From contig JADJSK010000001.1 in NCBI GenBank assembly GCA_016711705.1, forward strand, positions 682,001 through 746,000: a DNA stretch of 64,000 bases, given 5' to 3'. Shown here piece by piece: positions 37,636-47,186 of the stretch. The notes beneath the pieces are model-generated. The model was not told the DNA's origin. It searched no databases and saw only the letters and a list, made by a program, of their open reading frames with translations. The position numbers and the translations under genes were made by a program. How positions within the stretch are numbered: the stretch's first letter is position 1; every line of letters begins with the position of its first letter. The stretch is from Candidatus Brachybacter algidus. Its GTDB lineage: Bacteria > Bacteroidota > Bacteroidia > Chitinophagales > Saprospiraceae.

Positions 37636-38160
37636 CTAGGATTTTTCACCCACAAAATTATGTTCAGTATATTTGAATAAAACATTAAAAGATGTTAATG
37701 AACCATAGATCCTGGTAATATATTGTTGCATGTTGACTTTGTCTTCATCAGTCATTATCGAATGACTGTTTATTCTTTGCTCCATCACCCTGACACGATC
37801 TCTAAGCATTACGATCTTATGGAAAAATGCTTCAATAGGCATTTCTTTAGGTTTAAGTGAAGGATTATTGGGCCTCATCTCAAGAATACCGCCTTTCCAT
37901 TTGTCACCTAAAGGCACTACTTCAGAAACATCAGACCATTGCTGAAGAATACGTACCAATGACTTTTCGGCCTCTGTAAATGTAACTTCTTCCACTGGTT
38001 CAATCCTTTCGATTATTGCGAAATTATTGAAAGACTTACTTATTTGTTTAATACCATAAGTCATAAAACAGATCTCGTAGTTTTCAGGATTTAATTTTAT
38101 TATTACTCCATCTCCATAAGATGGGTGGCTAATCCTAGATCCAATACCAAATATTTCCAT
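37636..38160 (-). CDS. Conserved Bacteroidota protein with N-terminal Tudor/CarD-like fold
   Basis: 174 residues, not named. GIGSRISHPSYGDGVIIKL, then YEICFMTYGIKQI at residues about 5-45 resembles the small beta-barrel (Tudor or CarD-RID-like) segment found at the end of UvrD-like helicases. The rest is predicted mostly helical with a heptad-like stretch (IVMLRDRVRVMEQRI). No signal peptide, so probably cytoplasmic, and possibly nucleic-acid or protein binding. The upstream region is shared divergently with a 90-residue protein. Confidence 0.7.
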   Translation of the reverse strand: MEIFGIGSRISHPSYGDGVIIKLNPENYEICFMTYGIKQISKSFNNFAIIERIEPVEEVTFTEAEKSLVRILQQWSDVSEVVPLGDKWKGGILEMRPNNPSLKPKEMPIEAFFHKIVMLRDRVRVMEQRINSHSIMTDEDKVNMQQYITRIYGSLTSFNVLFKYTEHNFVGEKS

Positions 38161-38274
38161 TTTATATATATTTTAAATTCAGGACAAAGTAAAAATATCT
38201 TTTTCGAAAACAGGTATGATAATAGATATATTTAAATTGTATTCTAAATTTGCCATCTAAATATATATAAAGAG

Positions 38275-38547
38275 ATGAGAATAATAGCGGACATTCCTCA
38301 CAAGAAGTACAAAATCACAGTTTTTAAAAATGCTTTGAAATATTCAATTCAACTTGAAGGGAAATTCGTTCACCTGACTTTCCGATTACCTGAGATACAT
38401 GCTTTTGATTCCAATGAAAAGGTGCTCGCAGCTATTGATGAAGATCTGCTTAAATATGCGCTGGAAGCTATGCACAATGAAGAAATTAGCTTGGGCAAAG
38501 TTCTACAAAAATATGATGAGGAGGAATATTATGAGCCGATTATTTAG
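38275..38547 (+). CDS. Small conserved hypothetical protein
   Basis: 90 residues, acidic C-terminus (YDEEEYYEPII), no recognised domain. The N-terminal half looks like beta strands (YKITVFKNALKYSIQLEG), the second half like two helices. A TAAATTTG box at 38245-38252 fits the -7 element, supporting transcription. It is divergent from the Tudor-like gene. Confidence 0.6.
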   Translation: MRIIADIPHKKYKITVFKNALKYSIQLEGKFVHLTFRLPEIHAFDSNEKVLAAIDEDLLKYALEAMHNEEISLGKVLQKYDEEEYYEPII

Positions 38548-38571
38548 AATAAATCAATTTATTAAGAGGAG

Positions 38572-38591
38572 ATGTGCAATGCATTGCACAT
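38572..38591. repeat. 20-bp perfect palindrome
   Basis: ATGTGCAATGCATTGCACAT is its own reverse complement over all 20 bases. It lies 25 bp after the stop of the 90-residue gene. No T tract follows. It could be an operator for a dimeric regulator or an RNA hairpin end. Confidence 0.6.
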
Positions 38592-38812
38592 GCACCTATA
38601 TAAATTGAAGATGGGCATCGCCATTTCACCCTATCAACCGATTATCCGATTATCCGATTAATTGTCTGAACCAATGATTAAGCTTATGATTATGATTTAA
38701 TTGATTATTGGAGTAACTTAGAAAGCATATTCTTTAGGTAAAGAGGTAATGATATTTCGAAGTATTCCATTAGCTCGTCATCACCCGATCATTTGATCAC
38801 CCCATCACCCCA

Positions 38813-39397
38813 TCACCCGATAAACCTCTCCAGCTCATGATACAGCCTACTCATAGGCAGACCCATGATATTGGAAAAATTACCTTTGATTTCTTTGACC
38901 TTACAGAGTCCGATCCAATCCTGAATACCATATGCGCCTGCTTTATCCAATGGCTTAAAGGTTTCAACGTAATACTCAATCTCAGCTGAACTTAAAGGGT
39001 AAAATAAGACTTCAGCCCTTTCACTAAAAACCACTTCCTTTGATATTGATTTTATACATACTCCAGTAACGACAGTATGCCAATTGTTTGAAAGTTTTGC
39101 AATGATAGTTTTAGCATCGTCGTAATCTTTGGGTTTACCAATGATTTCTTCATTACATATGACCACACTGTCAGCGCTAATAATGATGTTGAAGTCAGTA
39201 TTTAGAACTTCCACACTTGCATCTGCCTTTAGTTTTGCAAGAAATTCTGGAACGAGATAAACATTAAGATCATTTGGATAAATTTCTTCTACATCCTTTG
39301 TAAATATTTCAAATGGAATTCCTGCCTGGGCTAAAAGCTCTGAACGTCTGGGAGACTTGGAAGCGAGGAAAATCTTGTGATTCTTGAGGTTAAGCAT
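38813..39397 (-). CDS. maf: Maf-family nucleoside triphosphate pyrophosphatase
   Basis: 194 residues. The substrate-binding loop ASKSPRRSELLAQAG is at residues about 12-26, followed by SADSVVICNEEIIGKP and the C-terminal KAGAYGIQDWIG block. Hydrolyses non-canonical or modified NTPs, typically dTTP or UTP in this subfamily. It is the third gene in the leftward series kdsC, ubiA-like, maf, with one base between it and the prenyltransferase gene. Confidence 0.92.
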   Translation of the reverse strand: MLNLKNHKIFLASKSPRRSELLAQAGIPFEIFTKDVEEIYPNDLNVYLVPEFLAKLKADASVEVLNTDFNIIISADSVVICNEEIIGKPKDYDDAKTIIAKLSNNWHTVVTGVCIKSISKEVVFSERAEVLFYPLSSAEIEYYVETFKPLDKAGAYGIQDWIGLCKVKEIKGNFSNIMGLPMSRLYHELERFIG

Positions 39398-39398
39398 A

Positions 39399-40328
39399 TT
39401 AATTTATTAGCATGAATAGTAATCCCATAATAAGGTAAATCTTAATCATACTACTCATTTTTTTGAAAAATATAATATCCTTATATTTATTTAAAAGGAA
39501 AAGAAAACTTGCTACAACCAGCACTATATATACCACTGACCATAGGAAAAGATTAAAACTATGAGTTAACCCATAGCGAAGATAATTGGTGACGGCAAAA
39601 ACAATCAGATATGTAAGTATATAGAACAACATAAGTTTTCTAGAAAATGGAATACCATATTTTATCGGTATCGTGCGGGCACCAGCTGAAGCATCGCCTT
39701 CCACATCTTCACAATCTTTGACTAATTCCCTACACAGCACTAAAAGAAAACTAAAAGTTACCATGCATATGATCTGGTAGATGATTAGGATATACGTATC
39801 ATAACTTTTTAGACGAATGATGTCCAGATTGTATTGTTCTACCATAAAACCAACTACAGGTAATGCAGCACATAAAAAAGCGATTACATAATTTCCAAAG
39901 AATAGTGACTTCTTAAGCCATTTGGAATACACATATAGCAATGCGATAGAAAGAAATGGCACCAGTAGGTAATTATTTACCTGATACTTGTATGCCAGAT
40001 ATGCAGAACAAATAATTGCAGAAGCGTTCATACTCCAGTATATAAATAATGCCTGGTTGTTCGATATTTTGTGAGGAATGATGACTTTTTTAGGTTTGTT
40101 GATCATGTCTATTTCCTGATCTATAATATCATTGATTACATTTCCTGACCCAAGGATCCACATTCCTATAATGATCATCAACAAATAATCCCAAATGAAG
40201 ATAGTGGGTTCTAGACCAAACATATCGAATGATGCAGTCAGAATATACCTGACAACCATCAGCGTTGCGAATACAATAATTGCGTTCAACGGCCTGATAA
40301 GTTTAATGCTATTGATTATAAATTTCAT
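39399..40328 (-). CDS. UbiA-family prenyltransferase
   Basis: 309 residues with eight or nine transmembrane helices. Two Asp-rich motifs bind the prenyl diphosphate: NVINDIIDQEID and DCEDVEGD. In Bacteroidota this gene sits between kdsC and maf and is often annotated as geranylgeranylglycerol-phosphate geranylgeranyltransferase-like. The acceptor molecule cannot be told from sequence. It acts in the inner membrane. Confidence 0.88.
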   Translation of the reverse strand: MKFIINSIKLIRPLNAIIVFATLMVVRYILTASFDMFGLEPTIFIWDYLLMIIIGMWILGSGNVINDIIDQEIDMINKPKKVIIPHKISNNQALFIYWSMNASAIICSAYLAYKYQVNNYLLVPFLSIALLYVYSKWLKKSLFFGNYVIAFLCAALPVVGFMVEQYNLDIIRLKSYDTYILIIYQIICMVTFSFLLVLCRELVKDCEDVEGDASAGARTIPIKYGIPFSRKLMLFYILTYLIVFAVTNYLRYGLTHSFNLFLWSVVYIVLVVASFLFLLNKYKDIIFFKKMSSMIKIYLIMGLLFMLIN

Positions 40329-40709
40329 TCCGGGCGCTAAGATATAAGTTCGGAGTTAAAGTAAGTGAGAAAGTTAAAAAGTGAAGTGGTGAGAAGGTGA
40401 GAAAGTCAACCAAAATTAAACAATAAAATAAACAGTGCACCAGTTAACCAGTGCAAAGTGCACCAGTTTGCAAAGAATATGCTCATTTACGTATTTAGCT
40501 AAAATGCCAAAGCGCTAAAGTGCAAATACGCTAAATAGTGCACCAGTTAACCAGAGAAAAGTGCACCAGTTTGCAAAGAATATGCTCATTTACGTATTTA
40601 GCTAAAATGCCAAAGCGCTAAAAAGTTACTACACTAAGCCATTGTTTATATTTCTGATGCCTAAAGCATAGCGATCTAAAGACTAATGACCAAAGTGAAG
40701 CGACCTAGA
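40329..40709. other. 381-bp repeat-rich gap
   Basis: No gene found. It contains a GTGAGAAAG/GTGAGAAGG-type tract at about 40365-40405, a 103-bp tandem duplication, and GCGCTAAA-type words. It separates kdsC from the ubiA-like gene, which elsewhere are usually close. Confidence 0.7.
40434..40622. repeat. 103-bp tandem duplication
   Basis: A unit beginning AGTGCACCAGTTAACCAG at 40434 recurs at 40537. The 62 bp at 40458-40519 match 40561-40622 exactly; between them a 5-bp patch differs (TGCAA against AGAAA). The unit shares AACCAGTTTG and ATATGCTAAA-like words with the 46-bp repeat near 27.7 and 28.1 kb, so these are one dispersed family. Confidence 0.88.
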
Positions 40710-41237
40710 TTACACTCCCGACACCTCGCCCTCATGCTTCATCGTCCACGTTCCCTGAAGCTTCATAGTTTGCTCAATAACTTCTCTGGCACAGCCTTTT
40801 CCACCTTCTTTAGTTGAAATGATATGAGCTATGTCCAATATTTCAGAAACTGCATCGCTTGGGGCTGCGGCCACTCCAGTTGCTTTCATGACCGTAAGAT
40901 CCATGATGTCATCGCCCATGTACAAAATTTCAGAATGATTAAGTTCTTTGCTTTCCATGTAGGTGGCCATAGCTCCAACTTTGTCTGATACTTTACTATA
41001 AATATCAGTTATGCCAAGACCATTTAGTCTGCTAATAACGCCTTTGCTATTGCCTCCGGTAATAATGCAAACTTTATATCCACAATCGATAGCTCTTTTC
41101 AAAGCAAAACCATCTCGCACATTCATAGTACGTGTCTGATCTCCATTTTCCCAAACGTGGACAGTATTGTCTGTTAATACACCGTCTACATCGAATACAA
41201 ATGATTTTATTAAACGTAGTTTTTCAAATATTTCCAT
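40710..41237 (-). CDS. kdsC: KdsC-like HAD phosphatase (KDO-8-phosphate phosphatase)
   Basis: 175-residue C0-type HAD phosphatase without a cap domain, which works as a tetramer. The nucleophile motif is DVDGVLTDN near residue 17; ITGGNSKGV, a Lys in the SKVSDK region and MGDDIMDLTVM complete the site. Produces KDO for lipopolysaccharide core. It is 5 bp from iscX, on the same strand. Confidence 0.9.
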   Translation of the reverse strand: MEIFEKLRLIKSFVFDVDGVLTDNTVHVWENGDQTRTMNVRDGFALKRAIDCGYKVCIITGGNSKGVISRLNGLGITDIYSKVSDKVGAMATYMESKELNHSEILYMGDDIMDLTVMKATGVAAAPSDAVSEILDIAHIISTKEGGKGCAREVIEQTMKLQGTWTMKHEGEVSGV

Positions 41238-41242
41238 AGAAA

Positions 41243-41482
41243 TTATTGATTATCGCGCCATTCATATACCCATTGCGATTGGATTTGTTCCAGGTTTCCT
41301 TCAGAACATTCTTCCCTGGTGCCTGTAAAATTTGGCAGTGAAAGAACCCACTCAATCAATTCTGTAAAACGAATTCTATAGATCTTACTTTCTGTGAACT
41401 CATCACCAAATTTCTCATAAAGGCTCATGGCCACATCTTCATGGTCGGTCCATGTTATCGGCATATTATCTAGTACTTTCAT
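41243..41482 (-). CDS. iscX: Fe-S cluster assembly protein IscX
   Basis: 79 residues with the IscX pattern: ITWTDHEDVAMSLYEKFGDE at the start, RIRFTELIEWVLSLPNFTG in the middle and a tail ending QSQWVYEWRDNQ. IscX is a small acidic protein that binds IscS and tunes cluster assembly as a proposed iron donor or regulator. The ferredoxin gene upstream supports an ISC connection; iscS and iscU are not in the window. A second in-frame Met five codons later is also a possible start. Confidence 0.88.
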   Translation of the reverse strand: MKVLDNMPITWTDHEDVAMSLYEKFGDEFTESKIYRIRFTELIEWVLSLPNFTGTREECSEGNLEQIQSQWVYEWRDNQ

Positions 41483-41693
41483 TCTTTCTTCCTGGTTATA
41501 TTGTGTCAGATATTAGGACACATTCAAAAATTAATAATTCTACTATTAACATCCTCCTTTAAATAAAATTAGAAGTTAGAAATTAGAATAACTTACAAAG
41601 TATAGCTGTCTATAACTCAAACGGCTTCACTTTCTCACCCTGCCGCCGCTTTGGCTTTGGCAGGCAAGCTTCTCACTTTCTCACCTTCTTACC

Positions 41694-42032
41694 TCAATGT
41701 TCATGACCGATAATTCCTCCTTGGTCAGGTATTTCAACTATTATGTCAGCATCATCACTTAAGATAATACACTGACAACCTAATCGCGAATTTAATTTAG
41801 GGTTTATCGCTCTATCAATAAAGTCTTCCTCTTTATCAGAAATTTCTTCCAGATCATCCTCTCCTTGATGAATGTATACATGACATGTGCTACAAGCACA
41901 AACACCACCACAATTATGATTGAGATGAACATCATTTTCTTCACTAATTTCCAGAATGCTTAGGCCTTCCTCTGCTTTTTCTACGACGACATCTGGTTGA
42001 CCGTCTTCAAATTTAAATGTTACTCTTGCCAT
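41694..42032 (-). CDS. fdx: ISC-type [2Fe-2S] ferredoxin
   Basis: 112 residues. The cysteines C41, C47 and C50 in NCGGVCACSTCHVYI, plus a Cys in LGCQCII near the C-terminus, give the adrenodoxin-type C-x5-C-x2-C...C ligand set. ISEENDVHLNHN is the usual lead-in. It probably supplies electrons for Fe-S assembly, next to iscX. The last residues include HEH, as in related ferredoxins. Confidence 0.92.
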   Translation of the reverse strand: MARVTFKFEDGQPDVVVEKAEEGLSILEISEENDVHLNHNCGGVCACSTCHVYIHQGEDDLEEISDKEEDFIDRAINPKLNSRLGCQCIILSDDADIIVEIPDQGGIIGHEH

Positions 42033-42043
42033 AATTCAGTTTG

Positions 42044-42073
42044 CAAATGTATGTGTTAAAGTCAACAAAGCAA
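42044..42073 (-). promoter_or_regulatory. Probable ferredoxin promoter
   Basis: Leftward TACATTTG at 42051-42044 fits TAnnTTTG, with a TTG 19 bp upstream (42073-42071). The -7 box is only 11 bp from the ATG, so the leader would be very short. Confidence 0.4.
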
Positions 42074-42267
42074 TAATTTGTTCAAAACTTAATTTCTTTT
42101 TTTATTGTTTTGGAACTTAGATAATTAGTTTAAGCAATGATATACATAGTTTAAGAATTGGAATAATAATATTAATTATTTTATAAATATAGCTTGTCAT
42201 TCGGGAATTTTTAAATTTAAATACTATATTGCATTACAATAATACTGCAAACTAAATACAACCATTT

Positions 42268-44895
42268 ATGTCCCAAATTGAAATGCCGCAGTTAAAGAAG
42301 AAGTACAAATTCAAGGAACTAAAGTGCTATGCTTCAACTGAATGGCTTATTGATAATCAAAAAAAGTATCGTCAGGTATTTGATAAATATGAAGTTAGTT
42401 ATATTTATGCAGAATTGTCGTTTATAAACAAATTCTATGATGAAGAGGATTGGTCTGCCAAGATCGATCTAAAATGCTTCCAAGCAATTGAAAATAATCA
42501 ACGTACAGAAATATGCTCTCTACATTTTGACCGTACCATATATAAATATGATTCTGTCGTCTATCTACGAGAAGGTTGGGGTAGCAAACAGGAAGGACAC
42601 TTCTGGAAACAAGGAAATTACTATTGGGAAGTATACATCAATGGTGAAAAAGAAGGAACAAAATACTTTTATGTTGTTGATGCTGAATTACCTATCACGG
42701 AAGAAGAAAACCCTTACTTCACACTAAAATCTGTACGACTTTATGAAGGTCCTTATGGTGATGTCCCTGAAGATGAGAGGACTTACTATACTGAATTCTC
42801 AGGTTCTGAAACTCAATTGATATATCTCGAACTATTTTTTGATAACCTACTTTTCAAGTACTGGCAATGTGAAGTTTTTGTGCGGATTTACAATAGCAGC
42901 AGGGAACTTAAAGGGCAAATCGTGCGACTGCTTAATGTAAAAAAAGATGATGCTACGATTAATATAACTGCCGGTTGGGGTACTAATGTCAAAGGAAACT
43001 GGAAACATGGCAAATATACCTACGAGGTAGTTTTCATGGATAGATTACTTGCCATTGTTCCCTTTACAGTTGATGAATATTTCAATGAAGGGTTCCCTTC
43101 AGTTTATTTAAATGATCCATTGATTCCTTTTGAATTTAAGGAAGTCGATGTGGAAGAGGAAACCTTTGAACATATAATGTCAAGGATTGATAAATATATT
43201 GGATTGTCCCAAATAAAGCAATCTATAAGACAACATGCTGCATATCTCAATTTTCTAGAGATCAGAAAACGTAAAGGTCTTGAGAGTTCAGCAAAGTTAA
43301 ATATACACTCCGTATTTATTGGCAATCCGGGAACAGGAAAGACAACAATAGCCGGCTTTATAGGAAAACTTTATAAAAAAATGGGGCTGCTATCGAAAGG
43401 TCATGTGCATGAAGTAGACAGAGTAGATTTAGTGGGAGAGTATATTGGACAGACAGCTCCAAAGGTTAAAATTGCCTTAGAGCAGGCCAAAGGCGGCGTA
43501 TTGTTTATAGATGAAGCTTATGCTTTGGCTAGAACAAATGATGATTCTAAAGATTTTGGACGGGAAGTCATAGAAATATTGGTGAAAGAAATGTCTAATC
43601 CAAATTGTGATTTTGCAGTCATTGTAGCAGGATATCCAAAAGAGATGAAGCATTTTTTGAATTCCAATCCGGGATTGAATAGCAGATTCAAAATGTATTA
43701 TGATTTTCCTGATTATTTGCCTCAAGAACTTAGTGAAATCGCCGATTTTGTAGCTATGGAACTCAAAGTGAAGTTTACAGTTAAATCTAAAATGTTACTT
43801 GATGAGATCATCTTGGATGCTTTCCGAAAAAAGGATAAAACATTTGGTAACGCTCGGTTTGTCTATGATCTAGTCGAAAAGGCCAAAATTAATCTTGGTA
43901 TCAGGGTCATGGCAAAGGCCAATCCTGAAAAAATGAATGACGATCAATTGAGTATCATTAATGAAAATGATATTATCAAGATAAAAGAAGTTATCACCCC
44001 TGCCCTTCCTAACATTCCAATAGATGAAATTCTGTTAACTGAAGCAAGAAATGAATTGAGCGCATTGATAGGAATGGACGAGATTAAAAAAGATATCAAT
44101 GAGATCATAGATATAGTCCGCTTTAAGAGAAGTCACGGAGAAAATCTACTGCACAAATATTTCTTTCATACCATGCTAATTGGTAACCCGGGCACCGGCA
44201 AAACGACAGTAGCAAGGATTCTCGCCAAATTATTTAAAGCGTTGAGTATTTTAGAAAGAGGACATTTGGTAGAAACTGACCGTCAGGGACTTATAGCAGG
44301 TTTCGTGGGACAGACAGCTATCAAGACAACAGAAAAAATAGATGAAGCTGTAGGAGGAGTTCTTTTTATTGACGAGGCCTATGCTTTAGGTGGTGCTTCA
44401 TTTAATGATTTTGGCAATGAAGCTATTCAAGTTTTGTTGAAAAGAATGGAAGATGACCGGGGCAAGTTCTTTGTATTTGCAGCTGGATATCCTGACAATA
44501 TGGATACTTTTATTAAGTCTAATCCAGGTCTGTCCTCCCGTTTTGATAAAACGATGAAATTTTACGATTACAATCCTGATGAGTTAATGCAGATCTCTAA
44601 AAAAATGTTAGCGGATAATAACTTTAGGATCTCTGAAAAAGCTGCACAGCATTTAACAAATTACATAGAATTCATTTATCAGTATAGAGATAAGTATTTT
44701 GGCAATGCCCGCACTATCAGGCTTATTGTAGATGAAATAATTAAAAAGCATAATCTTCGAATGGTAAAAGAAGCAATTGTAGTTATAGGTAAGAAAAAGG
44801 TTAATATAATCTCAATTGACGATGTTTCATTTCTGAAGTTGAAGTCAGAAGATCTGGTCTTTACGAGAAAAAAGATTGGTTTTAATGGACACTAA
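42268..44895 (+). CDS. Double CbbX/SpoVK-type AAA+ ATPase with N-terminal beta-domain repeat
   Basis: 875 residues. The first 280 residues contain two similar beta-rich segments, each ending with a GWG...G.W..G.Y.YEV pattern (GWGSKQEGHFWKQGNYYWEV and GWGTNVKGNWKHGKYTYEV). Two AAA+ modules follow, each with GNPGTGKTT (residues about 352 and 639), GxVGQTA, LFIDEAYAL and a PGLxSRF sensor block. The AAA+ pattern is that of CbbX (Rubisco activase) and SpoVK, which act as unfolding/remodelling motors; no Rubisco is present here. Substrate unknown. The gene stands alone and divergent from the ferredoxin gene. Confidence 0.88.
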   Translation: MSQIEMPQLKKKYKFKELKCYASTEWLIDNQKKYRQVFDKYEVSYIYAELSFINKFYDEEDWSAKIDLKCFQAIENNQRTEICSLHFDRTIYKYDSVVYLREGWGSKQEGHFWKQGNYYWEVYINGEKEGTKYFYVVDAELPITEEENPYFTLKSVRLYEGPYGDVPEDERTYYTEFSGSETQLIYLELFFDNLLFKYWQCEVFVRIYNSSRELKGQIVRLLNVKKDDATINITAGWGTNVKGNWKHGKYTYEVVFMDRLLAIVPFTVDEYFNEGFPSVYLNDPLIPFEFKEVDVEEETFEHIMSRIDKYIGLSQIKQSIRQHAAYLNFLEIRKRKGLESSAKLNIHSVFIGNPGTGKTTIAGFIGKLYKKMGLLSKGHVHEVDRVDLVGEYIGQTAPKVKIALEQAKGGVLFIDEAYALARTNDDSKDFGREVIEILVKEMSNPNCDFAVIVAGYPKEMKHFLNSNPGLNSRFKMYYDFPDYLPQELSEIADFVAMELKVKFTVKSKMLLDEIILDAFRKKDKTFGNARFVYDLVEKAKINLGIRVMAKANPEKMNDDQLSIINENDIIKIKEVITPALPNIPIDEILLTEARNELSALIGMDEIKKDINEIIDIVRFKRSHGENLLHKYFFHTMLIGNPGTGKTTVARILAKLFKALSILERGHLVETDRQGLIAGFVGQTAIKTTEKIDEAVGGVLFIDEAYALGGASFNDFGNEAIQVLLKRMEDDRGKFFVFAAGYPDNMDTFIKSNPGLSSRFDKTMKFYDYNPDELMQISKKMLADNNFRISEKAAQHLTNYIEFIYQYRDKYFGNARTIRLIVDEIIKKHNLRMVKEAIVVIGKKKVNIISIDDVSFLKLKSEDLVFTRKKIGFNGH

Positions 44896-45134
44896 ATTAT
44901 GAGTAATGAGTAATGAGTAATGAGTAATATTGCAAAGATGGAAGTTGGTAGCAAAATTGAAGATTGTGAATTGAGCGCATTTTAGTAAAGAAATCAAACC
45001 AAATATTATGTCCTTTACCGGCTTAAAGTTTAAAGCATAATGCTTAAAGCCAGTTATACATAATCTGTAATCGTTAATCAATGTCTTGTCGTAGTAATTT
45101 TATTCGAACCTCCTAATCTACTAACCTTTGCCTC

Positions 45135-45938
45135 ATGAAATACTTAGCCTTCATTTCTTTTTTACTTTTTGCAATGTGCAGTAATGATAATTCTAAACAG
45201 GTAAGTGATAGCGAAAATCAAAATACATCTGTTGAAGCAATTGATAAAGAAGAAAATAAGCCAGATAAATCTCCATTTGCAGGCAAATTTTCTGGCAATA
45301 GTAATGGAATCATTTCTTCTGCTGAAATTAAAGTTAAAGGAAATAATTTAGATGGTATCTTGGTAATTAATGGACAATCAGATGGATTCGATGGTATTAT
45401 CGACGGAAATACGTGCAATGGTATTATACATGACACTGAAGTTAGTAAAGAATATTCATTTGTTGCGCAAATCAATGAAGATCAGTTTGTTATTGCTTTT
45501 ACTTTGCCAGAAATGAACAATCAGGTATTAACACTGGCAATGCAACGCGTTACCGAAAGCAAGAATGCTTCAAACAATCCATCTGGTATTAATAATAAAG
45601 AAAAAAATCCCATGCTAGTCGGCACTTGGAGGAATAATGAGACTTTTAGTTCAGGTAGCGGAGATTCATATATGTCCTTTTCAACCGACTATTTTATGCA
45701 GTTTAATGCCGACGGCACAGCATTATCATGGACAGGCGCAAGTGCTGGTATGACCACTTCTGCTAAAAGTAATGAGGACAATCCAGATCATGGAACCTGG
45801 TATACCGAAGGGGAAACTCTGTATCTAAAAGATGATGCCAGTGGACAAGATGCAACTACTTTATATTCCTGCGATGGATCAAGATTGATGCTACATAATG
45901 GAGGGAGTGAAAAAAAGATATTTGAACGCGTTCGCTGA
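45135..45938 (+). CDS. Hypothetical lipoprotein
   Basis: 267 residues. A lipoprotein signal ends FAMC, followed by a Ser/Asn/Glu-rich linker. The middle is a glycine-rich beta domain (GKFSGNSNGIISSAEIKVKG, DGIIDGNTCNGIIHD) and the C-terminal half resembles a lipocalin-like META/ DUF4488-type fold: LVGTWRNNETFSSGSG, FMQFNADGTAL and GTWYTEGETLYL. No known role. Confidence 0.75.
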   Translation: MKYLAFISFLLFAMCSNDNSKQVSDSENQNTSVEAIDKEENKPDKSPFAGKFSGNSNGIISSAEIKVKGNNLDGILVINGQSDGFDGIIDGNTCNGIIHDTEVSKEYSFVAQINEDQFVIAFTLPEMNNQVLTLAMQRVTESKNASNNPSGINNKEKNPMLVGTWRNNETFSSGSGDSYMSFSTDYFMQFNADGTALSWTGASAGMTTSAKSNEDNPDHGTWYTEGETLYLKDDASGQDATTLYSCDGSRLMLHNGGSEKKIFERVR

Positions 45939-45993
45939 TGGTTGTTAATTGTTAATTAATATTTTGATTACCGATTACCGATTACTCATTACC

Positions 45994-47175
45994 CTACTCC
46001 ACTCTCAGCAACAATCCTTTCAGATATTCCCCTTCCGGATGATATAGATTCACAGGGTGATCAGGTCCTTGAGACAGGTTTTTGAGGATTTGGATATTTC
46101 TACCTGAATCTATGCCTGCTGCAAAGACAATACTTCTGAATGTGGCATTATCGATGGCCTGACTACAACTGAAAGTAAGCAGGAATCCACCTTTTTTAAC
46201 TGTCCTTAGAGCTTCCGCATTCAACCTTCTATATGCCATAGAGGCCTTGTGTTTGTGCGCGTGGTTCTTTGCGTAGGCAGGGGGATCGACGATAGCCATT
46301 TCGAAACTTTCATCTTTTTGAATCTTGAGCCATTCCATGACGTCAGATTTTTTGGATATGTGGTTTTCGCCATCGAATTTATTACTCAAAATATTCTGAT
46401 CGACAAGATCCATTGCCCTGAGGGATGAGTCTATACTAATGACTTGACGCGCTCCACCTGCAAGTGCATACACAGAAAATCCACCAGTATAACAGAAAGC
46501 ATTGAATACGCGCTTTCCTTTAGACAAAGTTTCTACTAAGGCTCTGTTGTCTCTTTGGTCTAGGAAAAAACCGGTTTTCTGCCCTTCTACCCAATTTACT
46601 GAGAATTTATGTCCATTTTCAATGACTTCAGCCGATGTCTGATCACCTTTCAAAAAGAAATCTCCCTCTTTGCTATGATCATTGTATAAAGTTGCCGCAC
46701 TCTTGCAAAAAATAGTTTTAAGTTTCCCTTTATAAACTGCTTCAAGTGCCTCATGTATTGTATTAATGGAAAGAAACATTCCATATGAATGACATTGAAC
46801 TACAGCGCATTTATCATAAATATCTATAATAAGACCAGGCAAGTTATCGCCTTCCCCATGGATTAATCTATAACAATTCGTTTCCTTGTTAATTATTCCC
46901 AAATCCTTTCTAAGATCAAATGCCTTTTGAAACTTTTCTTCAAATAAATTTTCGGAAAATTCTTCTTCCCCAAATTGCAACATCCGAACACTAATGCTTC
47001 CTACCATTTGATAATGACCAAATCCAAGAATTGCATTTTTAAAATCAATTACTTGAACGATCTCACCATTAGCAATTCCATTGTCCATTTTTTGGATTGC
47101 ACCAGAGAAAACCCAAGGATGTTTACGGACAATTGAGGCTTCCTTACCTTTTTTTAAAATGATCTTTTTGTTCAA
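45994..47175 (-). CDS. rlmI: Class I SAM-dependent rRNA methyltransferase (RlmI-like)
   Basis: 393 residues. An N-terminal PUA RNA-binding domain (KGKEASIVRKHPWVFSGAI) precedes a Rossmann methyltransferase with FNAFCYTGGFSVYALAGGA as the SAM loop, AIVDPPAYAK (motif IV) and LTFSCSQAI with the catalytic Cys. Members make 5-methylcytosine in 23S rRNA (C1962 in E. coli). It is 11 bp downstream of glyA and codirectional. Confidence 0.9.
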   Translation of the reverse strand: MNKKIILKKGKEASIVRKHPWVFSGAIQKMDNGIANGEIVQVIDFKNAILGFGHYQMVGSISVRMLQFGEEEFSENLFEEKFQKAFDLRKDLGIINKETNCYRLIHGEGDNLPGLIIDIYDKCAVVQCHSYGMFLSINTIHEALEAVYKGKLKTIFCKSAATLYNDHSKEGDFFLKGDQTSAEVIENGHKFSVNWVEGQKTGFFLDQRDNRALVETLSKGKRVFNAFCYTGGFSVYALAGGARQVISIDSSLRAMDLVDQNILSNKFDGENHISKKSDVMEWLKIQKDESFEMAIVDPPAYAKNHAHKHKASMAYRRLNAEALRTVKKGGFLLTFSCSQAIDNATFRSIVFAAGIDSGRNIQILKNLSQGPDHPVNLYHPEGEYLKGLLLRVE

Positions 47176-47186
47176 CGAATTTATTT

